This document shows, piece by piece, positions 37,002 to 46,642 of a stretch of DNA of 64,000 nucleotides. The translations under genes and the position numbers were made by a program. Numbering within the stretch: the stretch's first letter is position 1; every line of letters starts with the position of its first letter. The notes beneath the pieces were generated by a model. That model searched no databases and was not told the DNA's origin. It saw only the letters and a program-made list of their open reading frames with translations. The stretch comes from Opitutia bacterium (GTDB lineage: Bacteria > Verrucomicrobiota > Verrucomicrobiia > Opitutales > Coraliomargaritaceae), in assembly GCA_029248665.1 (NCBI GenBank), contig JAQWIW010000034.1, positions 1 to 64,000 of the forward strand. The letters run 5' to 3'.

Positions 37002-38686
37002 AATCTTCTGGAATGCAAAAACTGTGCCGTCAAATTGGACTCAGTACATTTGAAGAAATCATTGCTTTAATTGCATTGTACAGGCCTGGCCCAATGCAAT
37101 TTATCCCTCAATTTATCGAAGGGAAAAAAGACCCTGAATCGATCCATATTCCACATCCACTTTTGGAGGAACTCGTGCAAGAAACTTATGGCGTACTTGT
37201 TTACCAAGAACAAGTCATGAAGGCTGCACAAATTATTGCTGGTTATACATTGGGAGATGCCGACATCCTCAGGCGTGCTATGGGCAAAAAAATCAAATCG
37301 GTAATGGATCAGCAGAAACAAGTTTTTTTAGACGGAGCAAAAAATACCAATGATATCGATGCTAAAACTGCGACATCCATTTTCCTTCTATTGGAGAAAT
37401 TTGCAGAATACGGTTTTAATAAATCTCATTCAGCGGCCTACGCGATGCTCAGTTATCGAACTGCTTATTTAAAAGCGAATTTTCCGATTGAATTCATGGC
37501 AGCGATTTTAACTTCTGAGCAAGGCAACTCCTCTAAGATTGCACATATTTTAGAGGAATGTCACTCTATGAAAATTCCTGTACTCAGCCCGGACATTAAT
37601 CAATCAGGAATTAACTTCACTCCTATCACCAAGAAAGATGAGGAATCCATTCGCTTTGGCTTATCTGCAATTAAAGGCGTCGGTGAAAGTGCTGCTCATC
37701 TGATTATAAATGAGCGAGAAAACAATGGCCCCTACTTAAATTTTTATGACATCATCTATCGACTGAATGATACAAAAATCAATAAACGTGCTTATGAAGC
37801 TTTAATTAAAACAGGTAGCTTCGATTCATTTAAAATAGATCGCAATCAACTTTTACATTTTTTGCCCGCATCTATTGCCGATGCCCAATCGCAGCAAAAC
37901 AATGAAAGCGGAGGACAGATGGATATATTTGGAGGTGATCAAGCTAGTGGCTTGGAATACGGAAAATCCACATCTGAGCCCAATACTAATATTTCAACTA
38001 TGACTAAAACGGATAAGTTGAATTATGAAAAAGAATTACTTGGAATCTATCTCTCTGGGCACCCTCTCGACACTTTTAAAGGCTTAATTTATCCACTAGA
38101 TTCATTCCATAATGAAGCAGAGCTGGAATCAATTACCGATCGTAAATCCTTCCGAATAGCTGGGATCATCAATGGAATAAATACTTTATATACTCGAAAA
38201 AATAATAAGAAGATGGCGACCTTCAGCTTAAATAAAAAAGCTGTGAACTATAAAATGATTGTATTTTCAGATACTTATAACAAGTACAATGAATTTCTTG
38301 AAGAAGGTAGAGCCGTAATTGTTGAAGGCATTATCCAAAAAAAAGATGATGAAACCCAATTTTATGTCTATGAATTATATGACTTAAATAATAACATAAC
38401 TAATTTTGTAGAAAAAATTAATTTCATTCTACATCCAAGTGATGAAGCCGCAGGCTTTATTGAGAAATTAAGATTACTCGCTGATGAAGCACATGGAAAT
38501 ACCAAAATAGGCATACAATTTTTAGTAAATAAGCAAATTGTTGAAACTCAAACAGCACAATCATTGTCCTTTGCTTTGTCTGAAAGCCGCTATAATAAAA
38601 TCAAAAATGATTCAGTATTAGCAGGAATTAATGCGGAGACCATACAACTAAAAGATTTCAGCAAACCCTCCTGGAAGAAATATTAA
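36995..38686 (+). CDS. dnaE: DNA polymerase III alpha subunit, C-terminal part
   Basis: This frame supplies [20 protein letters not shown] and the rest of Dna[21 protein letters not shown] and [20 protein letters not shown] of the fingers, then the [16 protein letters not shown] motif and the helix-hairpin-helix region. A QMDIFGG segment (near 37918) resembles a beta-clamp-binding motif, and an OB fold lies near the C-terminus ([10 protein letters not shown]). The first ATG in this frame is 37013, but by itself it would lack the polymerase core, so it is probably not a separate gene. A -1 slip on TTC at 36993-36995, or a corrected base, restores the full protein. Confidence 0.9.
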   Translation, partial: QLESSGMQKLCRQIGLSTFEEIIALIALYRPGPMQFIPQFIEGKKDPESIHIPHPLLEELVQETYGVLVYQEQVMKAAQIIAGYTLGDADILRRAMGKKIKSVMDQQKQVFLDGAKNTNDIDAKTATSIFLLLEKFAEYGFNKSHSAAYAMLSYRTAYLKANFPIEFMAAILTSEQGNSSKIAHILEECHSMKIPVLSPDINQSGINFTPITKKDEESIRFGLSAIKGVGESAAHLIINERENNGPYLNFYDIIYRLNDTKINKRAYEALIKTGSFDSFKIDRNQLLHFLPASIADAQSQQNNESGGQMDIFGGDQASGLEYGKSTSEPNTNISTMTKTDKLNYEKELLGIYLSGHPLDTFKGLIYPLDSFHNEAELESITDRKSFRIAGIINGINTLYTRKNNKKMATFSLNKKAVNYKMIVFSDTYNKYNEFLEEGRAVIVEGIIQKKDDETQFYVYELYDLNNNITNFVEKINFILHPSDEAAGFIEKLRLLADEAHGNTKIGIQFLVNKQIVETQTAQSLSFALSESRYNKIKNDSVLAGINAETIQLKDFSKPSWKKY

Positions 38687-38757
38687 GACTCTAGATTAAT
38701 ACTTCTTAATTTGTAAAATGAGATAAATCCTACTCATTTTATATTAGAAACATTATT

Positions 38758-39177
38758 TTGAACCTAAAAATAAACAGACAGATTATTTTCAACCGTTGCT
38801 TAAAAGCATTATGTCCAAATTGTGGTCTAGCTAAAATTGGACACTCTTGGATCATTATCCATGAAAAATGCCCGGAATGCAATATGCCGATCAAGAGAGG
38901 CAATGGATTTTATATTGGTCCTATATGTCTCAATTATGGAGTAATCGCTTTTGGAATAATCAGCCCACTTCTTATTTTAGGATTTTCGAATACAATACCA
39001 ATTGTATGGACACTTTCTCTAAGTATTCTTTTTTCATTCTCATTGCCTATTCTTTTTTATCCGGTCACTTGGAGCTTATGGCTAATGATTTATTATTCAT
39101 GTTTGCCCAAAGAGCTTCATGGAAATCGCCCTGAAAATTCTGATGATCTATTATTTGATGAAGATGAGCGGCTATAA
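38758..39177 (+). CDS. DUF983 family zinc-ribbon membrane protein
   Basis: The 139-residue protein has two Cys pairs, CPNCG and CPECN, at residues about 19-41, as in DUF983 zinc-ribbon proteins. Two or more membrane helices follow (about 57-105). The frame begins with TTG at 38758, because no ATG lies before the zinc ribbon. It is 72 bases after dnaE on the same strand. DUF983 has no established function. The two-part layout (zinc ribbon plus helices) is the entire evidence. Confidence 0.75.
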   Translation: MNLKINRQIIFNRCLKALCPNCGLAKIGHSWIIIHEKCPECNMPIKRGNGFYIGPICLNYGVIAFGIISPLLILGFSNTIPIVWTLSLSILFSFSLPILFYPVTWSLWLMIYYSCLPKELHGNRPENSDDLLFDEDERL

Positions 39178-39190
39178 AACCTCAAAAAGC

Positions 39191-39955
39191 TTATTTAGCG
39201 ATCTCCTGTGATCTTTGCTGTAGGTAAGCAGAGCGTAGTGCCGTATAAGGGTCAATTGAAGCCTTTCGAACACTTTTATACCTAGGTAGTATTTCTTCAT
39301 TCATAGATAATATTTCTGCGGTATTTAGCAGAGCAATCCATTCAGATTCGACGGTGTCCCAATTATCTGAGTTAACATCAATAAAATTAATTTCTCGGGC
39401 AATAATTCTAGCGGGCAGATCTCTCAATGTCGAAGGACCTAAGATTGGTACCATGATAAAAGGACCTTCTGGTATTCCCCAACTAGCAAATACTTGCCCA
39501 AGATCCTCATCGGGTATCCCATTAAGAAAGCTAAATTTATCGGAAGGGGTATTAATGCCCAAAATGCCGACAGTTGAATTGATGCCAAATTTCAATGATT
39601 CATAATAGGATTCTTTTATTTTAGCTTGAAATGCATTGCTGATAAAGCGGATCGGATATTTCAAATTAACAAAAAAATTCTTAAATGAGTTACGCACACT
39701 CTTGGGCGTATGGTTGACATAAACATTTGTTATGGGATCAAAAATACGAATATAGAAAAAATCATTAAATTGATAGACTAGACGATTAATTGACTCTAAA
39801 GGATCACTGTTTACAGCTGTATCATCTGACCAATTTTCCTCTTCACTGAATTCATAGTCTAGGTTGAAATTATCAGCAAAAATACCGCTAGAAAATAAAA
39901 GCATCGTGGATAAAATAAACTTCTTATAATGGGAGTGATTGATCAAGGTTTTCAT
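39191..39955 (-). CDS. mlaA: MlaA/VacJ-family outer-membrane phospholipid transport protein
   Basis: This 254-residue protein has the MlaA core: DPLESINRLVYQFNDFF, then RDLPARI, GILGINTPSDKF and EDLGQVFASWGIPEGPFIM followed by VPILGPSTLRD. MlaA pulls surface phospholipids from the outer leaflet and hands them to MlaC. The signal peptide has no lipobox cysteine (MLLFSSGIFA, then DN), so unlike E. coli MlaA it is probably not lipidated. It overlaps the mlaC stop by 32 bases and is the last gene of the mla operon. Confidence 0.93.
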   Translation of the reverse strand: MKTLINHSHYKKFILSTMLLFSSGIFADNFNLDYEFSEEENWSDDTAVNSDPLESINRLVYQFNDFFYIRIFDPITNVYVNHTPKSVRNSFKNFFVNLKYPIRFISNAFQAKIKESYYESLKFGINSTVGILGINTPSDKFSFLNGIPDEDLGQVFASWGIPEGPFIMVPILGPSTLRDLPARIIAREINFIDVNSDNWDTVESEWIALLNTAEILSMNEEILPRYKSVRKASIDPYTALRSAYLQQRSQEIAK

Positions 39956-40520
39956 CTGTTAACAAGGTTTCTAATTTTTTAACTAAATCTTTACTAGAAT
40001 TATTAGTAAAGAAAGCATCAAATTGTTTTCGGTATGTAATGACAATACTGATGTTTTCTATAACAATATCTAGAATTTCCCATTTTCCCTGAACCAAACC
40101 CAAGCGATAAACTAAGACTATAGGTTTATTGTCTATATATAATGTTGTAGGTACTTCAGCTCGTTTAGAAGAAATGTAACGTGTATTAGAAAATTCAATT
40201 TCAGGTTTTGATTTCCCGCTCATCCCATCAAGGTATGCTAATAACACTAATTGCTTAATTAATTTAACAATTTTAGCTCTATGCCCTTCTTCAATCTTAT
40301 TCCAATTTCTACCTAGTGTTCTTCGAATAATGATATCTAAGTTATACTCTTTACTCAAATATTCTATGATCTCCTTTTCTGTATCTTGTGAATTGGAATA
40401 AAGTATATTTAAAACATTTTCTGATGTTTCTTTTAATTGAATAGACGGATCTATTGTTGCAAAAAGATTATTAGACAAGCAGAAGAAAAACGCCAAAAAA
40501 GATAATTTTAGGATATTCAT
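39924..40520 (-). CDS. mlaC: MlaC-family periplasmic phospholipid-binding protein
   Basis: The 198-residue protein has a signal peptide (MNILKLSFLAFFFCLSNNLF, then A) and the Tol_Tol_Ttg2 fold segments: SKEYNLDIIIRRTLGRNW and QGKWEILDIVIENISIVITY. These match the late MlaC strands, where the usual segment reads WKIYDVxIEGVSL. MlaC ferries a phospholipid between MlaA and the inner-membrane complex. The gene lies 17 bases after mlaD and overlaps mlaA. Confidence 0.9.
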   Translation of the reverse strand: MNILKLSFLAFFFCLSNNLFATIDPSIQLKETSENVLNILYSNSQDTEKEIIEYLSKEYNLDIIIRRTLGRNWNKIEEGHRAKIVKLIKQLVLLAYLDGMSGKSKPEIEFSNTRYISSKRAEVPTTLYIDNKPIVLVYRLGLVQGKWEILDIVIENISIVITYRKQFDAFFTNNSSKDLVKKLETLLTDENLDQSLPL

Positions 40521-40537
40521 TAACTATTTAATTCAAT

Positions 40538-40990
40538 TTATTGGCCAATATTTCCTAAATCCCCAAAGCCAAATTTGCTGATTAATGATTCTAAATCAAT
40601 TGCTGATTGTGTATCTATAATTAAATCCCCTGACTCTAATTGAATACCAGAACCACCTGGTAACAATTCTATAAAGCGATCCCCGATTAGGCCAGACGTT
40701 TTAACAGCTGCTATGGTATCATCATCTAATTTCAAATACACTGGTAATGTTAAAATGACTATTGCCTGAAAATTCTCATCCAATTCGATGTTTTTAATCG
40801 AACCAACACGCACGCCTGCTATTTCGACCCTACCATTTTCACTGACTCCACTTAAATTATTAAAAATAGCGGTTAATTCATAGGTCTTTTCTCCTATAAA
40901 TTCACTCTTACCTACTCTAAATGCCAGAAAGAAAAGCCCAACCAAGCCCGATAAAACGAAAAGACCTACAATAATTTCAACTTTTTTCAT
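40538..40990 (-). CDS. mlaD: MlaD-family MCE-domain protein
   Basis: This 150-residue protein has one N-terminal membrane helix (IIVGLFVLSGLVGLFFLAF) and one MCE domain: LTAIFNNLSGVSENGRVEIA followed by GVRVGSIKNIEL. A typical C-terminal GDRFIELLPGG comes before the last helix. MlaD forms a hexameric ring that channels lipid above the MlaFE transporter. The length is close to that of E. coli MlaD (about 180). It is 18 bases from mlaF. Confidence 0.93.
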   Translation of the reverse strand: MKKVEIIVGLFVLSGLVGLFFLAFRVGKSEFIGEKTYELTAIFNNLSGVSENGRVEIAGVRVGSIKNIELDENFQAIVILTLPVYLKLDDDTIAAVKTSGLIGDRFIELLPGGSGIQLESGDLIIDTQSAIDLESLISKFGFGDLGNIGQ

Positions 40991-41008
40991 TATATAATAT
41001 TTACTAAA

Positions 41009-41761
41009 TTATAGATTATTTGGACTAATACGACCCGTTTTTAAGTATTTTTTTATAGAAATTTCTGAAATAAGATCAATCTTTTCTGGTTTTCCAAAGA
41101 ATTGGATTTTTCCTTCGTTTAACCAAGCAATTGAATCAACTATCTCGTAAACATCTGGAATGTCATGGCTTACCAATAAAGCAGAAAATCCAAATTGATT
41201 CCTATATTTTTTAATCATATCAAATACAGTAAACTTCCTCTCTGGATCTAGCCCTGTAGTCGGCTCATCAAATAACACTACTTTAGGCTCAGTAACAAGT
41301 GCCCGTGCAAAAGCAATTCGTTTATTCATTCCTCCAGAAAGCTCTCCTGGATATCGATTTCTGGAAGAAGTTAAATCTAGCTGCTCTAATAAATGATCCA
41401 CCTTTTCTTTAACTTTTGATTTAGATAAAGGATGATTTCCCTCAACTAAAGGCAAGGCAACATTTTCAAAAGCAGTCAGAGAATCAAATAAAGCATTATT
41501 TTGAAACATGTAACTAAATCCTATTTCATCTAAGCTTGTCGGCTTTATTTCACCATTCTCTAATATTTGAACACACTCAATTGTACCTGAAGTTTGCTTA
41601 ATAATCCCCGCAATCAATTTCATTAAAACTGATTTTCCTGTTCCGCTCTTTCCTATAATTGCAGTAATTGTTTCTGAATTGATCTGTAAATCTACTCCAT
41701 CCAAGACAACATTTTGACCAAAATGTTTACTTAATCCGTGTATGTTAATTTTGAAATTCAT
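41009..41761 (-). CDS. mlaF: MlaF-family ABC transporter ATPase
   Basis: This 250-residue ATPase shows Walker A (IGKSGTGKSVLMKLI), the Q-loop (FSYMFQNNALFDSLTAFENV), the signature LSGGMNKRIAFARALV and Walker B (VVLFDEPTTGLDP). These are the motifs of the Mla retrograde lipid transporter ATPase. It lies one base away from mlaE and would power the MlaE permease. E. coli also uses a STAS-domain regulator (MlaB), which is not encoded here. Confidence 0.95.
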   Translation of the reverse strand: MNFKINIHGLSKHFGQNVVLDGVDLQINSETITAIIGKSGTGKSVLMKLIAGIIKQTSGTIECVQILENGEIKPTSLDEIGFSYMFQNNALFDSLTAFENVALPLVEGNHPLSKSKVKEKVDHLLEQLDLTSSRNRYPGELSGGMNKRIAFARALVTEPKVVLFDEPTTGLDPERKFTVFDMIKKYRNQFGFSALLVSHDIPDVYEIVDSIAWLNEGKIQFFGKPEKIDLISEISIKKYLKTGRISPNNL

Positions 41762-41762
41762 T

Positions 41763-42536
41763 TTAGAGTAAAAAAGAAGTAATTAGGTAATCAAAAACTA
41801 ACACAAAAACACTTGATTTAACAACTGCCTTTGTTGCTGCTTGAGTGACACCTCGTATGCCTTTGTAAGAAGAGTTTAAGTGGCAGTGATATCCTTCATA
41901 AGTACAGATCCCTATGGTGAAAACTCCGAAACATAGAGATTTAATAAACCCTCCATAAACATCTACAAAATGAACACTATCAAAAATCTTTTTCCAATAA
42001 ATATCTCCATCCAGCCCCATTATTACACACCCCGAAAAGTAACCACCATATAAGCCAATTAGATCAAAAAAAGCAGTTAAAATAGGAAAACTAATCAAGC
42101 CTGCATACAGGCGTGGTCCTGATAAAAATCCAATAGAATTAATGCCCATTGTTTCTAATGCATCCACTTGTTCATCATTCCTTTGAATGCCGATTTCCGA
42201 GCTTAAGGCAGATCCAGATTGCCCAACGATCATCAATGCTGTTAATACTGGACCTAGTTCACGAATCAAAGATAATGATACTGCAGTACCAAGGGCAGCA
42301 TCTGCTCCAAATTTAATTAAAGTATAGTACATTTGTAGCCCCATTACCATACCAGTAAACAGTCCGATAATTAAAACAATAAAGACACAACGACAACCGA
42401 TCTCTAGAGTGCTTTGTATGATTTTATTTAAGCAATTTTTACAAGTCCAAAAAGCGATTAAGGACTGAGCTATAAATAGTAAAATAGCACCTAGCTCACG
42501 GACAAAATTAGCAATAATTGTTAGCAAGCTATTCAT
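41763..42536 (-). CDS. mlaE: MlaE-family ABC transporter permease
   Basis: This 257-residue permease has the MlaE core segments: GMVMGLQMYYTLIKFGADAA followed by a Leu/Ser-rich helix, then RELGPVLTALMIVGQSGSAL and SSEIGIQRNDEQVDALETMG. Five or so membrane helices are visible. It is the first gene of the mla operon, 44 bases downstream of tRNA-Gly on the minus strand, so it may share a transcript that starts further up. The permease moves phospholipids between the inner membrane and MlaD. Confidence 0.93.
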   Translation of the reverse strand: MNSLLTIIANFVRELGAILLFIAQSLIAFWTCKNCLNKIIQSTLEIGCRCVFIVLIIGLFTGMVMGLQMYYTLIKFGADAALGTAVSLSLIRELGPVLTALMIVGQSGSALSSEIGIQRNDEQVDALETMGINSIGFLSGPRLYAGLISFPILTAFFDLIGLYGGYFSGCVIMGLDGDIYWKKIFDSVHFVDVYGGFIKSLCFGVFTIGICTYEGYHCHLNSSYKGIRGVTQAATKAVVKSSVFVLVFDYLITSFLL

Positions 42537-42579
42537 AAATTAAGTAAAAGATACTTCATGTAATGGCTACTCAAAAAAA

Positions 42580-42654
<75 letters not shown>

Positions 42655-42705
42655 TCGAAAGTATACTTAATCGCACCCAAAAGAGATACGGTCAAGCAAG
42701 GAATT

Positions 42706-43128
42706 TTAAGAAATTTGCAAATCTCCAGAAAATCCCAAGAAATCCTTTAGAATAATACAGGCTGCACTTGAATCAATCGCACCACTCTTAGGATCAATTT
42801 TCTTTTTACCACCTTTGTAATCTTCTTCAACTAAGTGGCTTGTAAGTCGCTCATCAATCCGTGTGATTGGTAAATGAAATCTTTTTTCTAATTTTTCAAT
42901 AAAGACATCTACTTCTTTCGCTTTAAAACCAACAGTACCATCCATATTCAAAGGATAGCCAATGGCAATAGCCTGTACCTTTCTTTGCTTTATTTCCTTT
43001 TCTATATGAGCTAAACGCTCTTTAAGCTTTTTTTGTACCGCTGGTTCAATCGGCACAGCAATGGCAAGCGAATCAGCAAAGGCTAACCCTATTCTTTTCT
43101 CTCCCCAATCTATGCCTAAAACATTCAA
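42706..43128 (-). CDS. ruvX: RuvX/YqgF pre-16S rRNA nuclease family
   Basis: The 140-residue protein has the RNase H-like YqgF motifs: GIDWGEKRIGLAFAD, IAIGYPLNMDGTVG, DERLTSHLVEE and the terminal IDSSAACIIL, with Asp residues at the active-site strands. This family trims the 5' end of 16S rRNA. The start overlaps the stop of the guanylyltransferase gene by four bases, so translation of the two may be coupled. The length is normal for the family. Confidence 0.92.
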   Translation of the reverse strand: MNVLGIDWGEKRIGLAFADSLAIAVPIEPAVQKKLKERLAHIEKEIKQRKVQAIAIGYPLNMDGTVGFKAKEVDVFIEKLEKRFHLPITRIDERLTSHLVEEDYKGGKKKIDPKSGAIDSSAACIILKDFLGFSGDLQIS

Positions 43129-44216
43129 ACAAAATCAGTTAAATTATCACTGGCTGAAATTTTCTTAACTAAGTTTTTCACCTCTTGAGATTTCTCTTTT
43201 TTACAAATCAAAGTGGCATCTTTCGTATGCACTACAATCAAGTCTTCTACACCGAGCAAAGTAACGAGATGGCTTTTCTCTCTATTATAGACAATGTTAC
43301 TTTGTGCTTCTAGTCCTGAAATTTGCCCCTGAAAACAATTTCCTTCGGCATCTAATTTGTTATGGCGTTCAATAGCTGACCATTCGCCAACATCATCCCA
43401 ATCAAAGGTCGATTCTATCATAGCTACATTATCTGCCTTTTCAATAATCGCATAATCCACTGAAATCTTTTCAATCGTTGGATATTCACGAGCTAAAATA
43501 TCACTTAATGATTCTCCATTATCCAAAGCCTCATTAACTGAAATCAGAGATTTCCATAAACTCGAACAATTTTTTTCAAATTCCGCTCGTATTGAATTAA
43601 CCGACCAAATAAACATTCCAGCATTCCAATAATAATCCCCTGAAGCGAGATACTCTTTTGCTTTCTCTAAACTAGGTTTCTCAACAAATCGGCTAACACT
43701 ATAAGACTGTAGTCCTGCATAAATTCCCTCTGCATTGGACTTTTGAATATAACCATAACCTGTAGCGGGAAATGTTGGCTTTATCCCAATTGTCACAAGG
43801 ACAGATTGCGCTTCAGCCAAAATAAATGCTGATTCTAAAACCGAACAAAAATTTTTCGCGTCATGGATCACCGCATCAGCAGGCAACATAGCGAATATAG
43901 CATTGGGATTTTCTCTTGATACAAGAGTTGTCGCAAGAGCAACAGCTGGTGCAGTATCTCTGCCTACGGGCTCACCTATGATTTTAGCAGGATCCAAATC
44001 AGGGCAAATATCCATAATGACTGAACGATGCGGTTCGCCTGCAATCACAAAAATATTTTTGGGATCAACCATCCCTTTCAGTCTATTAATTGTTTGAGTT
44101 AGCATTGGAGCGTCGCCTACAATCGGTAAAAATTGCTTTGGCAAAGCTTTGCGACTTTCTGGCCAAAAACGTTCCCCGTTTCCACCAGCCATTATAACTA
44201 CAAATCGATTATCCAT
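43125..44216 (-). CDS. Mannose-1-phosphate guanylyltransferase
   Basis: The 363-residue protein starts with VVIMAGGNGERFWPESRKAL followed by PKQFLPI, the nucleotide-binding signature of GDP-mannose pyrophosphorylases. YYWNAGMFIW and FDWDDVGEWSAIERHNK follow later, both typical of the ManC/GMP family. It makes GDP-mannose from GTP and mannose-1-phosphate for surface glycans. The extra isomerase domain of fused ManC proteins is absent, so it is the single-function form. It may supply the polysaccharide export system found at 26.9-31.2 kb. Confidence 0.92.
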   Translation of the reverse strand: MDNRFVVIMAGGNGERFWPESRKALPKQFLPIVGDAPMLTQTINRLKGMVDPKNIFVIAGEPHRSVIMDICPDLDPAKIIGEPVGRDTAPAVALATTLVSRENPNAIFAMLPADAVIHDAKNFCSVLESAFILAEAQSVLVTIGIKPTFPATGYGYIQKSNAEGIYAGLQSYSVSRFVEKPSLEKAKEYLASGDYYWNAGMFIWSVNSIRAEFEKNCSSLWKSLISVNEALDNGESLSDILAREYPTIEKISVDYAIIEKADNVAMIESTFDWDDVGEWSAIERHNKLDAEGNCFQGQISGLEAQSNIVYNREKSHLVTLLGVEDLIVVHTKDATLICKKEKSQEVKNLVKKISASDNLTDFV

Positions 44217-44269
44217 GACTCAAATTTGATAATGCTTTTAAACTTAGACAAGAGAGAAAATTTTAAGAA

Positions 44270-45079
44270 TCACCTTTTCAATGAATTTGCTTCAAGCAGT
44301 GATCCCATTTTGTCTTTCAATGCAGATTCTATTGCTTTTTGATTACCGAGATTTTCTGCAATGCAATTAACAATTGCACTGCCCACTACCACTCCGTCAG
44401 CCACTTGAGCAATTGAGCGAACATGATCCGAACTAGAAACACCAAATCCAACCACCACAGGCAAATCTGTATAGCGTTTGATTAAATCGACACGAGATTG
44501 TATCCCTTGAGATAAGTCTGCTTGCTCACCAGTCACCCCTTCACGAGATACATAATAAATAAATCCCGTGGTCGCTTCACAGATTTTCACTAAGCGTTCT
44601 TCAGGTGTTGTAGGAGCAACAATAAATACTGTTTCTATATTTTGTGCTTCACACGAATTTAAATGCTCTTCGGCTTCTTCTGGTGGCAGATCTAAAGTTA
44701 GCAATGCATCCACGCCTGCCTTTTTTGCTCGCTCAGCATAAGTCTCACTTCCCATAGAGAAAACAAGGTTATAATAAGTATAAAAAACAATTGGAATGGA
44801 ACTAAAACTACGAATCTCTTCAACCAGCTGAAATACTTTCTCACTTGTCATACCCGATTCTAGAGCACGCTGGGCTGCGAGTTGATTGGTCTGACCATCC
44901 GCCAGAGGATCTGAAAACGGAACGCCTAATTCCAATATATCAATTCCAGAATTAATTAAACTACGACAGGCTTCAATTGAACTTTCAAAATTAGGGTCGC
45001 CCGCACAAAGATAGGCGACAAAACAAGCACGCTTTTCTTTTTTACACTGAGCAAATATATTTTGGATTCTAGAGTTCAT
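44270..45079 (-). CDS. trpA: Tryptophan synthase alpha subunit
   Basis: The 269-residue TIM barrel shows ELGVPFSDPLADGQTNQLAA with the catalytic Glu, followed by LTLDLPPEEAEEH with the catalytic Asp. YYVSREGVTGEQ and VVVGFGVSSSDHVRSIAQVA complete the set. TrpA cleaves indole-3-glycerol phosphate and passes indole to TrpB. No trpB or other trp gene is in the window, so this gene is detached from the usual operon. The gene ends 53 bases before the guanylyltransferase start. Confidence 0.95.
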   Translation of the reverse strand: MNSRIQNIFAQCKKEKRACFVAYLCAGDPNFESSIEACRSLINSGIDILELGVPFSDPLADGQTNQLAAQRALESGMTSEKVFQLVEEIRSFSSIPIVFYTYYNLVFSMGSETYAERAKKAGVDALLTLDLPPEEAEEHLNSCEAQNIETVFIVAPTTPEERLVKICEATTGFIYYVSREGVTGEQADLSQGIQSRVDLIKRYTDLPVVVGFGVSSSDHVRSIAQVADGVVVGSAIVNCIAENLGNQKAIESALKDKMGSLLEANSLKR

Positions 45080-45139
45080 AACAAAGATTCATTTTTTTAA
45101 TACCGTATTTTGGCAACCATAAACTGCATTCAAGTAAAA

Positions 45140-46495
45140 TCAGCCTTGGACAAAACTTTTCTCAATCAAAGGTAGCATCTCACCTTTGCGAAATAAGGAA
45201 ACTTGACCCGTACTGCTTGAAACCACAACACAAAGACAATCAACCACACTAGTTATTGCCGCAGCTGCCGCATGACGACTACCGTAGCCACTGGGTAAGC
45301 GATGATTGTAATCGGGAGCATGAATCAATGATCCAGCTGACAACAAAACGCCATCCCCTCGTATTACAAAGGCCCCATCAATTGTCGAAAGCTCCTTAAC
45401 GGTTTCATCCATAAACGGATTTAAAATATTTCGATCCTCTTCTTTGTATCCATGAAAAGGGTTAAGAATTAAAGGCTTTGTGTATTGACTGATTTTTTCT
45501 CCACTACCGATCGTAAACAAACAACCAACCGAATGTCCTTCACGTCCTTCCATAGCCAACTCTGTAGCGATCCCTAGTACACGCTCTACTACTTCAGGCA
45601 ACACATTGGAAGGTAGCACATCGGAACGATCAATGAGCAAGGATCTAAATTCTCGATCGATATCGACCACAATCACACTATCAAATTGATTACTCTGCGG
45701 AATACCTCCTATACAGCATAAGCGATCGGTGCTCTTAAATACTCCTCGTGCTAATCCAATAAGAACTGCACTCCTTAACTGAGAAAAACGCTGTTGATTA
45801 TAGGCACGTACCGGCAACACCGCATCAATCTTATCTTTCAGCTTAATTGTTTCTGAACTACCGTGCGCAATGAGTACGGTCTGAAAACCATTGAAAAAAT
45901 CACCAATCTCTATTCCTCCGCCAAAGGTATCACCAAAGACCACAACCGAAGAGCAATTTGAACCTTTAGCAATTTTTGCAGCCTCTTTAAGCATTAAGAA
46001 ATTAAACCGATTATGCCCGTGAATAGTTGTTCTTCCCTGTCCTCCAAAAACTGATTTCAATTCACGCTTGAATTCCGGCAATGATTGAGCACTGGCTAAA
46101 CGAGCCATTTGAGTATTGTCTTGAAATACTCTTGCCAGTGCAGCCAAACCGTACAGGTAACTCCGTGCGTTTTCCGCTGCTAATAATAAAAATAAGTACC
46201 GAATCTCAGGATAATCTCTCTGACCTTTAAACTCTAAACCTTTTGGGCAACGACCTACCGCAATCATATACGGGCGCTTCATTTTTACACGAGCATGAGG
46301 CAAGCAGACCCCATTGCCTAAATATGTCGTCATCTGATTTTCTCGATCCAACAACTCTTCCATCAAATCTGATTTTTTAATGCGAGTGGCCTTAGACAAT
46401 TCACAAACGTCCAGCAACTCTTCCAAGGCACCTTTGAAATCATGACTCTCAATGTCGATGACCCTGTTTTGTGCTATGTAACGATCGATTCGCAT
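45140..46495 (-). CDS. Fused EIIA-like / DisA_N diadenylate cyclase
   Basis: The 451-residue protein has an N-terminal PTS EIIA type 2-like domain (about 1-150) with the phospho-acceptor-type motif NGVCLPHARV (H67). A middle region resembles the segment before the cyclase in DacZ-type enzymes (VVERVLGIATELAMEGREGH and LILNPFHGYKEEDRNILNPF). The C-terminal diadenylate-cyclase domain has DGA (373-375), GSRH (405-408) and SSSTGQVSLF (426-435). The usual RHR motif reads RHA here (407-409), which could change ATP binding or only reflect a subfamily. If active, it makes c-di-AMP from two ATP, perhaps under control of a phosphorylated EIIA domain. Confidence 0.8.
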   Translation of the reverse strand: MRIDRYIAQNRVIDIESHDFKGALEELLDVCELSKATRIKKSDLMEELLDRENQMTTYLGNGVCLPHARVKMKRPYMIAVGRCPKGLEFKGQRDYPEIRYLFLLLAAENARSYLYGLAALARVFQDNTQMARLASAQSLPEFKRELKSVFGGQGRTTIHGHNRFNFLMLKEAAKIAKGSNCSSVVVFGDTFGGGIEIGDFFNGFQTVLIAHGSSETIKLKDKIDAVLPVRAYNQQRFSQLRSAVLIGLARGVFKSTDRLCCIGGIPQSNQFDSVIVVDIDREFRSLLIDRSDVLPSNVLPEVVERVLGIATELAMEGREGHSVGCLFTIGSGEKISQYTKPLILNPFHGYKEEDRNILNPFMDETVKELSTIDGAFVIRGDGVLLSAGSLIHAPDYNHRLPSGYGSRHAAAAAITSVVDCLCVVVSSSTGQVSLFRKGEMLPLIEKSFVQG

Positions 46496-46642
46496 GCCCT
46501 TATAAAAAATTTTATACGCTTACTGTCAACGAGTTAGTCTGACTATCCATAGATAAAGAACTATATTTTAAAAAGAATTATTCATTGCAGTTAAATTGAA
46601 TTTTAAAATACTCTTCATACTAATCTCGGTAAAATTTCATTC

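Noticed and set aside
36995-37015. Split DnaE by an intein, as in cyanobacteria
   Set aside because: No intein-like sequence is on either side of the break. The two frames join seamlessly with a one-base change.
46496-46642. preQ1 riboswitch before queC
   Set aside because: No preQ1-type stem with the A-rich tail was recognisable in the 147-base gap.
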